From NCBI GenBank assembly GCA_016712565.1, contig JADJQU010000003.1, forward strand, positions 372,001 through 436,000: 64,000 nt of DNA, given 5' to 3'. Under the pieces are notes generated by a model. That model was not told the origin of the DNA and did no database searches. It worked only from the letters and a program-made list of their open reading frames with translations. A program made the position numbers and the translations under genes. The stretch is from Planctomycetota bacterium. Lineage in GTDB: Bacteria > Planctomycetota > UBA1135 > GCA-002686595. Numbering within the stretch: the stretch's first letter is position 1; the number at the start of each line of letters is the position of its first letter. This document shows positions 9,118 to 16,994 of this stretch, one piece after another.

Positions 9118-10370
9118 TCCTCCCTGGAACGAGCCTCTGCGCGCTGCTGTGGCTGCTGCCGGTGCTGGGATCGGAACCGGGCAGGGTCGCCGGGAACCCG
9201 AACCCGGAAAGCCAAGGCACCGCAGGCCAAGGCACGGCGGGACAAGGCACCGCAGGCCAAGGCACGGATGGACAAGGCACGGGCGGCCGGGGCCTGCGCG
9301 AACGCGCCAACCAGGCGCTCGCCCTCGACCCGCGCACGCTGCCCTTTGCGGCCGAGGGGCGCTGGTTCCAGTGGGGACCCAAGGACGAGATTCCCGAGGC
9401 GCTGCGGCGCGACCTCGCCGCGGGCATGCGCGCCTACACCGCCGGGGACTTCGCGGCGGGGCTCGCATTCTTCTACGGTCTCCTGGAGCGCGAGCCCGAG
9501 TTTCCGCCCGCGCTCTACCAGGGCGCCCTGTGCCACTTCCGCCTGCGGCGCTACGGCGATGCCGCGCTGCTCTTGGAGCGCTTCGTCCAGGCGGCGCCCC
9601 AGGAGATCGGGGCGACCCAGGCCCTGGGCCACTGCTACTACTCCCTCGGGGACTTCGCGCGAGCCCGCGACCACTACGAAAAGGTGGTCGCCAAGTCCCC
9701 GAAGAGCGTCGAGGCACTGCGGGGGTTGGCCCTCTCCGTGATGCGCCTGGGCGACGACGGCCGGGCGCTGGTCCTGCTCGATTCGGTGCTCGAGCTGCGG
9801 CCCGACCACGCCGACGCCCAAGCCTGGCGCTCCCAGATCCTGTTCGACGCGGGCCGCTCCGAGGAGGCCCTGGTCCATGCGGAGCGCGCGCGGACGCTGG
9901 AGCCCTGGGAACCCCGGCCCTGGTTCCTGTTGTCGCGCATCTACGGCGATCTCGGTCGCGACGAAGAGGCGGAAGCGGCGCGCGAGCGCTTCGATCTGGC
10001 CAGCCGCCGCGAGCAGCAGGTGCGCCAACAGGAGGGCATCCTGCTGCACGATCCGGCCCGCGTGGATGCCTGGATGCAGCTGATGGCCCTGCAGCGCGCG
10101 GGCCAGAATCGCGCCGGCCTGCGGGAATCGGCCGCGCGCCTCACGGCCCTGGGGCCCTCAGGCGGCATCGACCTGCGTGCGGCCCTGATGCTGACCGACG
10201 CCTTCGAATGGCTGGGGGACGTGCCCCGGGCAAAAACCCTCGCGGCCTACGCGGAGACGCTGGCGGGCACCGATCGAGAAGCCTGGACCTGGCTCGCCGA
10301 CTTCTACCGACGGGTCGTCGACGTGGCGGGGGCCGAGCGCGCGACCAAGGCCCTGGCCAAGGCGCAATGA
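9114..10370 (+). CDS. Secreted TPR protein (418 aa) coupled to the CRTAC1-like gene
   Basis: The protein starts at the GTG that overlaps the upstream stop codon. A hydrophobic leader (LCALLWLLPVLG) suggests export. Residues 34-58 are five copies of a QGTAG-type pentapeptide encoded by a 15-base tandem repeat. The rest is a run of TPR-like helices, for example AGMRAYTAGDFAAGLAFFYGLL, ALGHCYYSLGDFARARDHYEKVV, ALVLLDSVLELRPDHADA and ALVHAERARTLEPWEPRPWFLL. UnbV-type and TPR proteins often occur together in planctomycetes, so I infer that the TPR protein forms a scaffold with the upstream beta-propeller. The gene converges with arsR, only nine bases away. Confidence 0.85.
   Translation: MILPGTSLCALLWLLPVLGSEPGRVAGNPNPESQGTAGQGTAGQGTAGQGTDGQGTGGRGLRERANQALALDPRTLPFAAEGRWFQWGPKDEIPEALRRDLAAGMRAYTAGDFAAGLAFFYGLLEREPEFPPALYQGALCHFRLRRYGDAALLLERFVQAAPQEIGATQALGHCYYSLGDFARARDHYEKVVAKSPKSVEALRGLALSVMRLGDDGRALVLLDSVLELRPDHADAQAWRSQILFDAGRSEEALVHAERARTLEPWEPRPWFLLSRIYGDLGRDEEAEAARERFDLASRREQQVRQQEGILLHDPARVDAWMQLMALQRAGQNRAGLRESAARLTALGPSGGIDLRAALMLTDAFEWLGDVPRAKTLAAYAETLAGTDREAWTWLADFYRRVVDVAGAERATKALAKAQ
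9213..9287 (+). repeat. 15-base tandem repeat, 5 copies, coding for QGTAG pentapeptides
   Basis: Five imperfect copies of a 15-base unit starting CAAGGCAC lie inside the N-terminal part of the TPR gene and encode (QGTxG)5. Because the unit is a multiple of three, copy-number change would lengthen or shorten the linker without a frameshift. Confidence 0.85.
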
Positions 10371-10379
10371 CCGCGGGGG

Positions 10380-10745
10380 TCAGCGCGCCCGGGCGCCTGC
10401 CGCACGATCCGCCGGCCCCGTCCGCGGGCTCGCGGGGTGCACCACGCGCGCGCACATGATGTCGCAGAGCTGCTTCACCACCGGATCGGCGATGCGATAG
10501 AAGACCGTCGTGCCCTGCTTGCGGCGCACGAGGAACCCCGCCCCGTGCAGCACCGACAGGTGCCTGGACGTGTTCGCCTGGGAGAATCCGGAGGCCGCCG
10601 TCAAGTCGTTGACCGAGGCCTCCCCGCGCAGCAGCTCCTGGAGGAGCGCGAGCCGCGCCGGCTCCGAGAGGGCGCGAAATTGTCCCGCCACGGCTTCGAG
10701 CATGGGCCCGTCCATGGCCTTGTCCCGTGACTTGGCCATGCTCAT
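10380..10745 (-). CDS. ArsR/SmtB-family transcriptional repressor
   Basis: A 121-residue winged-helix regulator with the usual ArsR layout: FRALSEPARLALLQELL, VNDLTAASGFSQANTSRHLSVLHGAGFL, RKQGTTVFYRIADP. It has a single cysteine (DIMCARV) near the C-terminus, so I cannot assign a two-cysteine persulfide sensor of the BigR/SqrR type. It is the last gene of a five-gene sulfur operon and overlaps the upstream rhodanese gene by ATGA, which fixes the start at 10745. I infer that it represses the operon through the promoter at 15515-15542 and responds to reactive sulfur. The effector is not visible in the sequence. Confidence 0.92.
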   Translation of the reverse strand: MSMAKSRDKAMDGPMLEAVAGQFRALSEPARLALLQELLRGEASVNDLTAASGFSQANTSRHLSVLHGAGFLVRRKQGTTVFYRIADPVVKQLCDIMCARVVHPASPRTGPADRAAGARAR

Positions 10746-12220
10746 TTTCCTCCGCTGCCCGCGGGCCCGGTGGCCACCGGCAATTCGCCGCGGGCGGCCC
10801 ATTCCTTCCAGGAGCCGTCGTACCAGCGGACGTCGGCGTGGCCCAGCAGCACCCGCAGGGTGAACCAGGTCAGCGCCGCCTGGTGGCCCGTGCGGCAGGA
10901 GACGATCACCGGCCGTTCGGGCGCGAGCCCCAGGGCCAGGTAGTCGCGCCGCAGGTCCTCCACGGGCTTCCAGTACAGGCCCGCGGAGGTCTTCGCCACG
11001 TCCTGGGTGTAGGGGCGGTTGAGGGAGCCGGGGATGTGACCGGCGCGCGCCTCGGTGGACACGTCGCCGCGAAACGCATCGGCCGGGCGCACGTCGAGAA
11101 TCGTGGCTCCGCCCCCCGTGCTGGCGGCGGCCACGTCCTCGAGGGAGGCGCGACGCAGGAGGCTCGACGGGGCGGCGACGTAGGTCCTGGACACGGGCGT
11201 GCGCGGCTCCAGGGCCAGGCCGCGACCCTCGGCCTTCCAGGTGGAGAATCCGCCCTCCAGGATCGCGAGCTTGTCGTGGCCCAGGCTGATCAGGGCCAGG
11301 GCCAGGAGCGCGGGATCCTGCAGGCGCTCGTCGCCGTAGAGCACGACCTCGGTGTCGGCGTCGATGCCGAGGCGACCGACGGCCGCGGCCAGGGCGGCCG
11401 GTTCCAGCAGCTCGTCGGGGACGCCGCCGCGTTCCTCGCGCCAAGCCTTGGCGGGCACGTGCAGGGCCCCGGGCAGGTGTCCCGCGGCGAAGTCCTCGGG
11501 CTTCTCGCGGGCGTCCAGCAGCACGATCCCATCCCCACGGGCCGCGACCCAGGCCGTGGAAACCACCGTGGGGGTCGAGAGCCGCGCGGGATCGACGGCC
11601 AGACGCGCGGGGGCCGCGATCTCCGGCGCGGGCTTCGCGTTCGCCGCGCTCGCCTGGGCGGCCAGGGCGGCCGTGCTCGCCGGCAGGAACGCCGCCCGTG
11701 CCCGAGCGAAGTCCACCGAGCGCGTGGCCGCGGGGCCTTGCAGGGAAGGCGGCGTCAGCACCTCTTGCACGAAGCCGTCGAGCCCGTCCTCCAGCACGCG
11801 CACGCTGCGTTCTCCCCGGGCGACCAGGGCCACCCAGGCCTGCGCCGGGTGGGTCATGCCCTGGGAGCACAGCACCACCAGCTTGCCCGGGTTCGCCGCC
11901 AGGAGGGCCCGACCGCGCTCACCCAGCAGGTCGGGCACGTCGAGGTTGTGGGACCCGGGCAGGTGGAAGCGTGCGAATTCCTCGGCCGGTCGCACGTCGA
12001 TCACGAGCACCGAATTCGGGTCGTCCAAGAGGCGCAGGGCGAGTTCCTCGGGAGTGACGTGGTCGGCGCCCAACTCCACGGCGCGCGCCCAGTCGTCCTC
12101 CGCCACGCGGAGCGGGGCTGCCTGCCCCGGTCGATTGGCCAGGGCCGCCACGAGGGCGAGTCCCATGGTTCCCAGGGCAAGCCAAGGCGCGACTCCCGAT
12201 GCGATAGGACGTTGGCTCAT
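10742..12220 (-). CDS. Triple-rhodanese sulfurtransferase, membrane-anchored or exported (492 aa)
   Basis: An N-terminal hydrophobic segment (GVAPWLALGTMGLALVAALA) suggests export or anchoring. Three rhodanese domains follow. The first has an active-site-type loop with Cys118 (VVLCSQGMTHPAQ). The second has no loop cysteine (VVLYGDERLQD), like the inactive domain of tandem rhodaneses. The third has Cys442 in a textbook loop (SCRTGHQA) and the C-terminal RWYDGSWKEWAA motif of thiosulfate or mercaptopyruvate sulfurtransferases. I infer sulfane-sulfur transfer outside the cytoplasm, feeding the YeeE/YedE importers encoded just upstream. It overlaps both neighbours by four bases, so the operon structure is firm. 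Confidence 0.9.
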   Translation of the reverse strand: MSQRPIASGVAPWLALGTMGLALVAALANRPGQAAPLRVAEDDWARAVELGADHVTPEELALRLLDDPNSVLVIDVRPAEEFARFHLPGSHNLDVPDLLGERGRALLAANPGKLVVLCSQGMTHPAQAWVALVARGERSVRVLEDGLDGFVQEVLTPPSLQGPAATRSVDFARARAAFLPASTAALAAQASAANAKPAPEIAAPARLAVDPARLSTPTVVSTAWVAARGDGIVLLDAREKPEDFAAGHLPGALHVPAKAWREERGGVPDELLEPAALAAAVGRLGIDADTEVVLYGDERLQDPALLALALISLGHDKLAILEGGFSTWKAEGRGLALEPRTPVSRTYVAAPSSLLRRASLEDVAAASTGGGATILDVRPADAFRGDVSTEARAGHIPGSLNRPYTQDVAKTSAGLYWKPVEDLRRDYLALGLAPERPVIVSCRTGHQAALTWFTLRVLLGHADVRWYDGSWKEWAARGELPVATGPAGSGGK

Positions 12221-12825
12221 CGCGGACCTCCGACTTCCGTGGCTTCCATGGGAGACCCGCGCGGGCCGAAGCGCGCGATGGCCCAAAACGCGGCCAAGGC
12301 CACCGCCACCACCAGCAAGGCCACCGTCGCGGGCGTCCAGCCCAACAGCTCCGGCAGCGTGACGATGCCGCAGGCGCCGACCTCCTGCAGCGAGGCGAGC
12401 GACGGGTACAGCGCCGCGTAGCCCAGGCTGCCCGCCATGGACGCCCCCAGGAACGCCCAGGCGTCGAGCTTGCCCGACGCGGCGCCCACCAGCGCCGTGC
12501 CCGGGCACCAGCCGCCCATGGCGAAACCCGCGCCGAAGATCAGTCCGCCCAGGACCTGGGGCGCCAGCAGGGTCTCCATGCGATAGACCCGCGAGGCGTC
12601 GAACCACCCCAGGCCATCGAGCAGCACCAGGCCCACGGCGGCGGTCGCCAGGGCCGTGAACATCACCTGCACCACGGCGAAGTCCTTGAAATAGAACACC
12701 GCGGCGAGCTTGCGGCTGGAGCCGAAGCCCGCGCGCTCCAGCCAGAATCCGAAGGCCAGCCCCACGATCAGGGCCACGCTCCATCCCAGCGGCGATTCCA
12801 GCAGTCCTTGGGCATAGAGGTTCAT
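12217..12825 (-). CDS. YeeE/YedE-family sulfur transporter, half B (202 aa)
   Basis: A membrane protein of the DUF395 (YeeE/YedE, TsuA-like) family that moves thiosulfate or related sulfur species into the cell. It has several transmembrane helices and the family cysteine motif GGWCPGTALVG. In TsuA such conserved cysteines handle thiosulfate directly. This is one half of a split transporter; the other half is the next gene upstream, overlapping by ATGA. The start at 12825 fits that overlap. Confidence 0.9.
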   Translation of the reverse strand: MNLYAQGLLESPLGWSVALIVGLAFGFWLERAGFGSSRKLAAVFYFKDFAVVQVMFTALATAAVGLVLLDGLGWFDASRVYRMETLLAPQVLGGLIFGAGFAMGGWCPGTALVGAASGKLDAWAFLGASMAGSLGYAALYPSLASLQEVGACGIVTLPELLGWTPATVALLVVAVALAAFWAIARFGPRGSPMEATEVGGPR

Positions 12826-13361
12826 GCTTGCCACTCCTTCTTCACCCACGGGGCCACCAGGAAGCCGCCGGCGAACACGGCCATCAGGAAGGCCCAACTG
12901 CCCCCCAGGAAGAGCGCCGAGCCCGTGAGGGCCTGGCCCGAGGTGCAACCGCCGGCCATGCGGCTGGCGAAGCCCGCCAGCAATCCGCCCGCCAGCGCGA
13001 AGGCCAGGCGTCCGCCGCTCCCGATGCGCGGGCCGCGCTCCACGCGCAGGTCGAAGCGCCGGGCGATCAGGGCCGAGCCGAAACCGCCGAGCAGCGTGCC
13101 GAGGGACATGAAGACCAGGTAGTTGGAGAGGGGCGAGCCCCCTTCGAACCACGGCGCGAGGTAGGCGTTGGTCTCCACGGCCTCGGGCGCCAGGACGTGG
13201 GCCGCGCCGGCCGCCACGCGCGCGCCTGCTCCCGAAGCACCCAGGCCCACGCCCAGGGCCACGAAGGAGAGCAAGAGACAGAGCCCCAGGCCGAAGCCCG
13301 CGACATAGGGGTTCCAGTAGCGCTGGGCGCGCTCCGGCACAGGTTGGATGGGTCCGGTCAT
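12822..13361 (-). CDS. YeeE/YedE-family sulfur transporter, half A (179 aa)
   Basis: A multi-pass membrane protein with the second conserved cysteine signature of the family, MAGGCTSGQALTGSALF. An N-terminal helix precedes a ~50-residue extracytoplasmic-looking loop (LAPEAVETNAYLAPWFEGG), followed by about four more hydrophobic segments. With the 202-residue partner downstream it should form a complete DUF395 channel for thiosulfate or persulfide. It lies 12 bases after the MBL-rhodanese gene. Confidence 0.9.
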   Translation of the reverse strand: MTGPIQPVPERAQRYWNPYVAGFGLGLCLLLSFVALGVGLGASGAGARVAAGAAHVLAPEAVETNAYLAPWFEGGSPLSNYLVFMSLGTLLGGFGSALIARRFDLRVERGPRIGSGGRLAFALAGGLLAGFASRMAGGCTSGQALTGSALFLGGSWAFLMAVFAGGFLVAPWVKKEWQA

Positions 13362-13373
13362 GGTGGGCGCTCC

Positions 13374-15473
13374 TCAGCAGCCGGCGCTGCGCTTCTTCGC
13401 TGCGGGTTTCGTGGGCGGGACGGAAAGGGCAGGCGTCAGGGATTCGCCGAGAGGCGGGCGAGCCATCGCGGGCAGCGGGGTCGCGGCCGCCGCCCCGCCC
13501 TGCACCTCGATTTCGCGCCAGTAGCGCAGCGTGCCTCCGCTCAGGACGCGCACGCTGCGCACTTCGCGGCCGAGACTGGCGTTGGCCAGGGCCGCCGCGG
13601 CGAAGGCCAGGGTGCCGTCGCGGTCCAGCACCACCACCCGGGCGCGGGGATCCGTGCGCGCCAGGGCCGCGGCGAGTTCCGCGGGCGGCACCGACGTCGC
13701 TCCGGGCACGTGGTATTCGGCGAACTGCGCGGCGGGGCGCAGGTCGAAGAGCACGTAGCTCTGGGGCTGGTCCGCGAGCCCCTGGGCCAGGGCCGCGGGC
13801 TCCATGGCCTCGGGCAGCCCGGCGCCCAGGGACTCCGCCGCGGCCGCCGCGGAAACCCCGGCAGTGGGGCCCGAGGGGGCGCGAGAATCGCCCGGCGCTC
13901 CCGGAGGCTCGGGCGCCGCGCAGATCTCGGCCGTGCCGAAGACCGGGAAACCGCCCGCGATCCAGGCGTCCAGTCCGCCGTCGAGACTCGCCACGTGGCG
14001 GAAGCCCTGCCGCTCGGCCAGGCCCACGGCCATGCTGCTGCGGTAGGCCGAGTTGCACAGGAACAGCACCGGCTGCTCCACGTCGAGCACACGGGAGAAG
14101 TCCTTCCAGTGGTTCAGGTCGATGTGCGCGTATTCGCCGATGGAGAGCTCCGCGTGCTCTTCCGCCGTGCGCACGTCCACCACGATTGGTTCCATGCCCG
14201 CGGCCATGCGCCGCGCCAGCTCGGCGCTCGCCACGAGTTCGGCCGAGGCCAGGCGCGCGCCCGAGGCCCGCAACCCCTCGACGGTCCCGGGCACGAAGCC
14301 CGAGACGCGGTCGAGCCCGATGCGCTTGAACCGGAAGGCGGCCTCGCGCACTTCCTCCTCGGAGCCCACCAGGACGAGGCTGGCGTCGAAGGGCACCACC
14401 GAGCCCGTCCAGGTGTCGAGTCGGCCGCGCACGGCCACGTTGACCGAACCCTCCACGTGCAGCGCTGCATACTCGCGGGCGCCGCGCAGGTCGACGACCC
14501 AGGCGCCGGCCTCGATTTCCTGGGCCAGGGCCGTGGGCGTGAGACGCGCCGGCAAGCGCTCCTGCCAATCGACCACGGGCGGACCGCGACGGTTCAGCGC
14601 CACGTTGTGGGCGAAGTACTGGGGCGCGGGCGGCAATCCGGAGACGTCCCGGGCGACGAACTGCGCCCGGCTCTGGATGCGCAGGAAGGGGTTCTCCGCG
14701 CGCTCGCGGCCGATGGTGGAGGTGGTGTCGGGCGAAAGGTGCGCTCCGCAGAGCGAGCCCGCGCCGTGGGCCGGGAGCACGATGGTCCCCTCGTCGAGTC
14801 CGGCCAGGCGGCGCAGCGAGTCGAAGGCACGCTGGGCCAGGGCCGCGGGCGACACGCTCCCCTGGGCCAGATCCGGCCTGCCGATGGAGCCGATGAACAG
14901 CGTGTCCCCGGTGAAGGCGTATTGGGGATCGGCGCCGCCCTGGGGCACGCGCAGCAGGAAGGTCATGGAGTCCAGCGTGTGGCCCGGGGTCTCCAGGAAC
15001 TCGAACTCGGCCTGGCCCATCCGCAGGCGTTCGCCGTCCACGAGGCCGCGGTGGGGGAATTCCGAGCCCGATTGGGCGCTGATCAGGATCTCCGCGCCCA
15101 CACGGCTCTGCAGTTCGGTGTGGCCGGCGACGAAGTCCGCGTTCGTGTGGGTCAAGGCCACGTAGCGGATCTTGGCGCCCATCTGGTCCGCGTCGCGCAG
15201 GTAGTGGTCCACGTCGCGCTCCGGGTCCACCACCAGTGCCTCGCCGCCAGAGGCGATCAGGTAGGTGAGCTGACTCAGACAGCCCAACTGGTATTGGCGC
15301 ACGGTGACGCCCCCGTGGCGGCCTTCGTAGGTCACCTGGGGCGTCGCGGCGAGGTCCCCGTGGGCGGCGCGTTCGGCATCCTGGGTTGCGGCGTTCGCCG
15401 CGCCCGCCCCGGGAAGGAGCAGCAGCGACCCCAGGGCCAGGGAAGCGAGCGGAGCATGAGTGGTGTGTTGCAT
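13374..15473 (-). CDS. Exported metallo-beta-lactamase / rhodanese fusion, persulfide dioxygenase-like (699 aa)
   Basis: A signal peptide (ASLALGSLLLLPGAGAANA) is followed by an ETHE1/Blh-type metallo-beta-lactamase domain (about 50-290): QLGCLSQLTYLI, THTNADFVAGH, LETPGHTLDSM, FTGDTLFIGSIGRPDL and LPAHGAGSLCG. Three rhodanese-like domains follow. Only the middle one has a catalytic cysteine (Cys473, FLCNSAYRSSMA). The metal motif is odd: canonical THxHADH is THTNADF here, so Asn111 stands where ETHE1-type enzymes have an iron-ligand histidine. I infer binding or oxidation of persulfides in the periplasm, but activity is uncertain. It is the first gene of the sulfur operon. The C-terminus ends Ser-Ala-Gly-Cys. 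Confidence 0.85.
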   Translation of the reverse strand: MQHTTHAPLASLALGSLLLLPGAGAANAATQDAERAAHGDLAATPQVTYEGRHGGVTVRQYQLGCLSQLTYLIASGGEALVVDPERDVDHYLRDADQMGAKIRYVALTHTNADFVAGHTELQSRVGAEILISAQSGSEFPHRGLVDGERLRMGQAEFEFLETPGHTLDSMTFLLRVPQGGADPQYAFTGDTLFIGSIGRPDLAQGSVSPAALAQRAFDSLRRLAGLDEGTIVLPAHGAGSLCGAHLSPDTTSTIGRERAENPFLRIQSRAQFVARDVSGLPPAPQYFAHNVALNRRGPPVVDWQERLPARLTPTALAQEIEAGAWVVDLRGAREYAALHVEGSVNVAVRGRLDTWTGSVVPFDASLVLVGSEEEVREAAFRFKRIGLDRVSGFVPGTVEGLRASGARLASAELVASAELARRMAAGMEPIVVDVRTAEEHAELSIGEYAHIDLNHWKDFSRVLDVEQPVLFLCNSAYRSSMAVGLAERQGFRHVASLDGGLDAWIAGGFPVFGTAEICAAPEPPGAPGDSRAPSGPTAGVSAAAAAESLGAGLPEAMEPAALAQGLADQPQSYVLFDLRPAAQFAEYHVPGATSVPPAELAAALARTDPRARVVVLDRDGTLAFAAAALANASLGREVRSVRVLSGGTLRYWREIEVQGGAAAATPLPAMARPPLGESLTPALSVPPTKPAAKKRSAGC

Positions 15474-15514
15474 GTCGTGGCCTGCTGTCGAGGTCGGCTA
15501 AAAATGTGAATATG

Positions 15515-15542
15515 ACTATACAACGATGAAGCGAACGTTCAA
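15515..15542 (-). promoter_or_regulatory. Promoter of the sulfur operon with AT-rich operator region
   Basis: On the minus strand TTGAAC (15542-15537) and TATAGT (15520-15515) are separated by 16 bases, a good sigma70-type promoter. The AT-rich segment that follows (about 15514-15500, CATATTCACATTTTT) lies between the -10 box and the start codon at 15473. It stands out sharply from the GC-rich surroundings and is the likeliest ArsR operator, although I cannot define a clean palindrome. Confidence 0.65.
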
Positions 15543-15579
15543 GGGGCCCTGGTGCGAAGAACCGCCGCCGCAGGGCCCC

Positions 15580-15667
15580 CGGGGAACTCGGGGAAGCCGG
15601 GGAAGCCGGGGAAGCAGGGGCCCGCGGGGCCCGCGGCCCCGGGGGCCCCGGGGGCCCCGGGCCCGGG
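15580..15667. repeat. GC-rich 9-base tandem repeats between the sulfur operon and a lipoprotein gene
   Basis: Successive short arrays: about four copies of GGGGAAGCC, two of GGGCCCGCG, and three of GGGGCCCCG. They end at the stop codon of the lipoprotein gene on the minus strand. The last part can fold into very stable GC hairpins and may stall transcription, but no T run follows. On the plus strand it would read as collagen-like Gly-Pro triplets, which I treat as a by-product. Confidence 0.7.
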
Positions 15668-16492
15668 TCAGAACCGGCCGCCGAAGCTGAACGCGACGGC
15701 GTTGAACGAGTTGTCCTGCTCGGGGATCCTCACGCCGTTCTCCCGGTCGCTCTCGTCGATCGACATCGAGCGGTGCAAGAAGAACACGCCGCCCTGGAAG
15801 TGCGACCAGCGAAGCCGCGGGCCGAACTCGAAGCCGAAGGCGCCGGCCGAGGACTCGTACTCGTCGTCGTTGCCCGGTGAGTCGACCTCGATCCAGGTGC
15901 CGCCGCCCGCCAGGGTGAGGCGCGAATGGAGCAAGAGCTCCAGGGTCCGGTTCGAGATCAAGACCACCTCGGGCTCCAGCTCCAGCCGCAGGCCCCCGGT
16001 GACCCAGGTGGTGGTGTCGTCGGTGTTCTGGTCCTCGAGCACCAGGGTCTGGATCCAGGGCCCGGCCCGCAGGGGCATGCGGAAGCGCGGCGTCTGCACG
16101 GCGCGCCAGAGGAAGTAGGGGGCGATGTCGGCCGAGGCCGCCTGGGTCGGCGTTCCCTGGTCCTCGAACAGATCGTCGTCGGATCCGGTGAATTCCAGGG
16201 ACACGCCTCCGCCGATTCCCGAGGGCGTCGCGCCCTCCAGGCGCACGCCCACCAGGCTGGCCCGCGTGCGGTCATCGCCCACGCCGTCGGTGTCGTGCCG
16301 GTACCGGCCGCCGGCCAGGGTGAGGTTGCCCTCGAACACCGGGCCCCGCGCCCGCGCGGGTGACCTGGGGGCTCCTGTGGCCCCGGGGGCCCCGGGGACC
16401 GACGTGGAAGGCGACTGGCCGACGACGGCGCAGGAGCCGAGGAACAGGGACAGGATGGCGAGCTGGCTCGAGCGGGCCGCGGGGCGGTTCAT
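15668..16492 (-). CDS. Outer-membrane-type lipoprotein of unknown function (274 aa)
   Basis: The N-terminus is a lipoprotein signal with lipobox LGSC (Cys21), followed by a linker with GAPGATGAP collagen-like triplets. From residue ~60 the protein alternates short beta-strand-like segments (LTLAGGRYRHDTDG, SLVGVRLEGATPSGIGGGVSLEF, GGLRLELEPEVVLI, FGFEFGPRLRWSHFQGGVFFL) and ends in GRF with a C-terminal aromatic, typical of outer-membrane beta-barrels. I do not recognise a family. The start at 16492 is the ATG directly before the signal sequence. It may be a small porin-like or outer-membrane surface protein. Confidence 0.75.
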   Translation of the reverse strand: MNRPAARSSQLAILSLFLGSCAVVGQSPSTSVPGAPGATGAPRSPARARGPVFEGNLTLAGGRYRHDTDGVGDDRTRASLVGVRLEGATPSGIGGGVSLEFTGSDDDLFEDQGTPTQAASADIAPYFLWRAVQTPRFRMPLRAGPWIQTLVLEDQNTDDTTTWVTGGLRLELEPEVVLISNRTLELLLHSRLTLAGGGTWIEVDSPGNDDEYESSAGAFGFEFGPRLRWSHFQGGVFFLHRSMSIDESDRENGVRIPEQDNSFNAVAFSFGGRF

Positions 16493-16775
16493 GGGAGGCC
16501 TTCCGGTGCTGGCGTCGGAACTGGGGGCGATTCGCCGGCTCCCGTGGGGCCGGTCCCTCCATGATAGTCCCGGCCGGGGGGCATTCCCGGGGGCCAGGCC
16601 GCGGACCCGCTTCCGGACCAGTCTTTTCCTTGGCCGCCCGAAAAGGCGCCGCCCCCCGGCCCGGATGGGCGGACAGGGGGGCGGGCGCGGCACCCGGCGT
16701 GCTGCGACGGTCGAATCAGGCGTGGTCAGTCACGCCGGATCCTGCCGGAGCTCGGTGCGGGGGCATGGCCGCGGG

Positions 16776-16994
16776 TCAGGCAGACTCCTTCTTGTCCCGG
16801 CGGGGGCGGCCGCCCTTGCTGGCCTTGCGCTCGGCCATTTGATCGTTGAACGTGGCCCAGTCCTCCCGTGAGAACAACCGCACCGGCTGGCCGCACTGGG
16901 CGCAGTAGGAGCGATCGACGCTCATCAGGTACGGCACGTAGGTGTTGCAGTCAGCGCAGAACTTGCGGTCGGAGTAGTAGTCGAGTTGGTCCAT
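16776..16994 (-). CDS. Small zinc-ribbon protein (72 aa)
   Basis: A 72-residue protein with two CxxC pairs (FCADCNTYVPY and YCAQCGQPVRLF), which make a zinc ribbon, then a basic tail rich in lysine and arginine (GGRPRRDKKES). The ATG at 16994 gives the most compact form. The spacing of the ribbon and the basic tail suggest nucleic-acid or protein binding, but no named family is clear. It lies on the same strand as queG and overlaps the run-on end of that frame by 44 bases in another frame. Confidence 0.75.
   Translation of the reverse strand: MDQLDYYSDRKFCADCNTYVPYLMSVDRSYCAQCGQPVRLFSREDWATFNDQMAERKASKGGRPRRDKKESA

Noticed and set aside
12828..15509. Plus-strand open frame of ~893 codons over the sulfur operon
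   Set aside because: Antisense to four well-supported genes; no motifs and a His/Gly/Arg-rich composition typical of shadow frames.
15552..16118. Collagen-like GxPGxx protein on the plus strand
   Set aside because: The triplets come from a 9-base GC repeat, and the rest is antisense to a lipoprotein with a proper lipobox and barrel-like strands.
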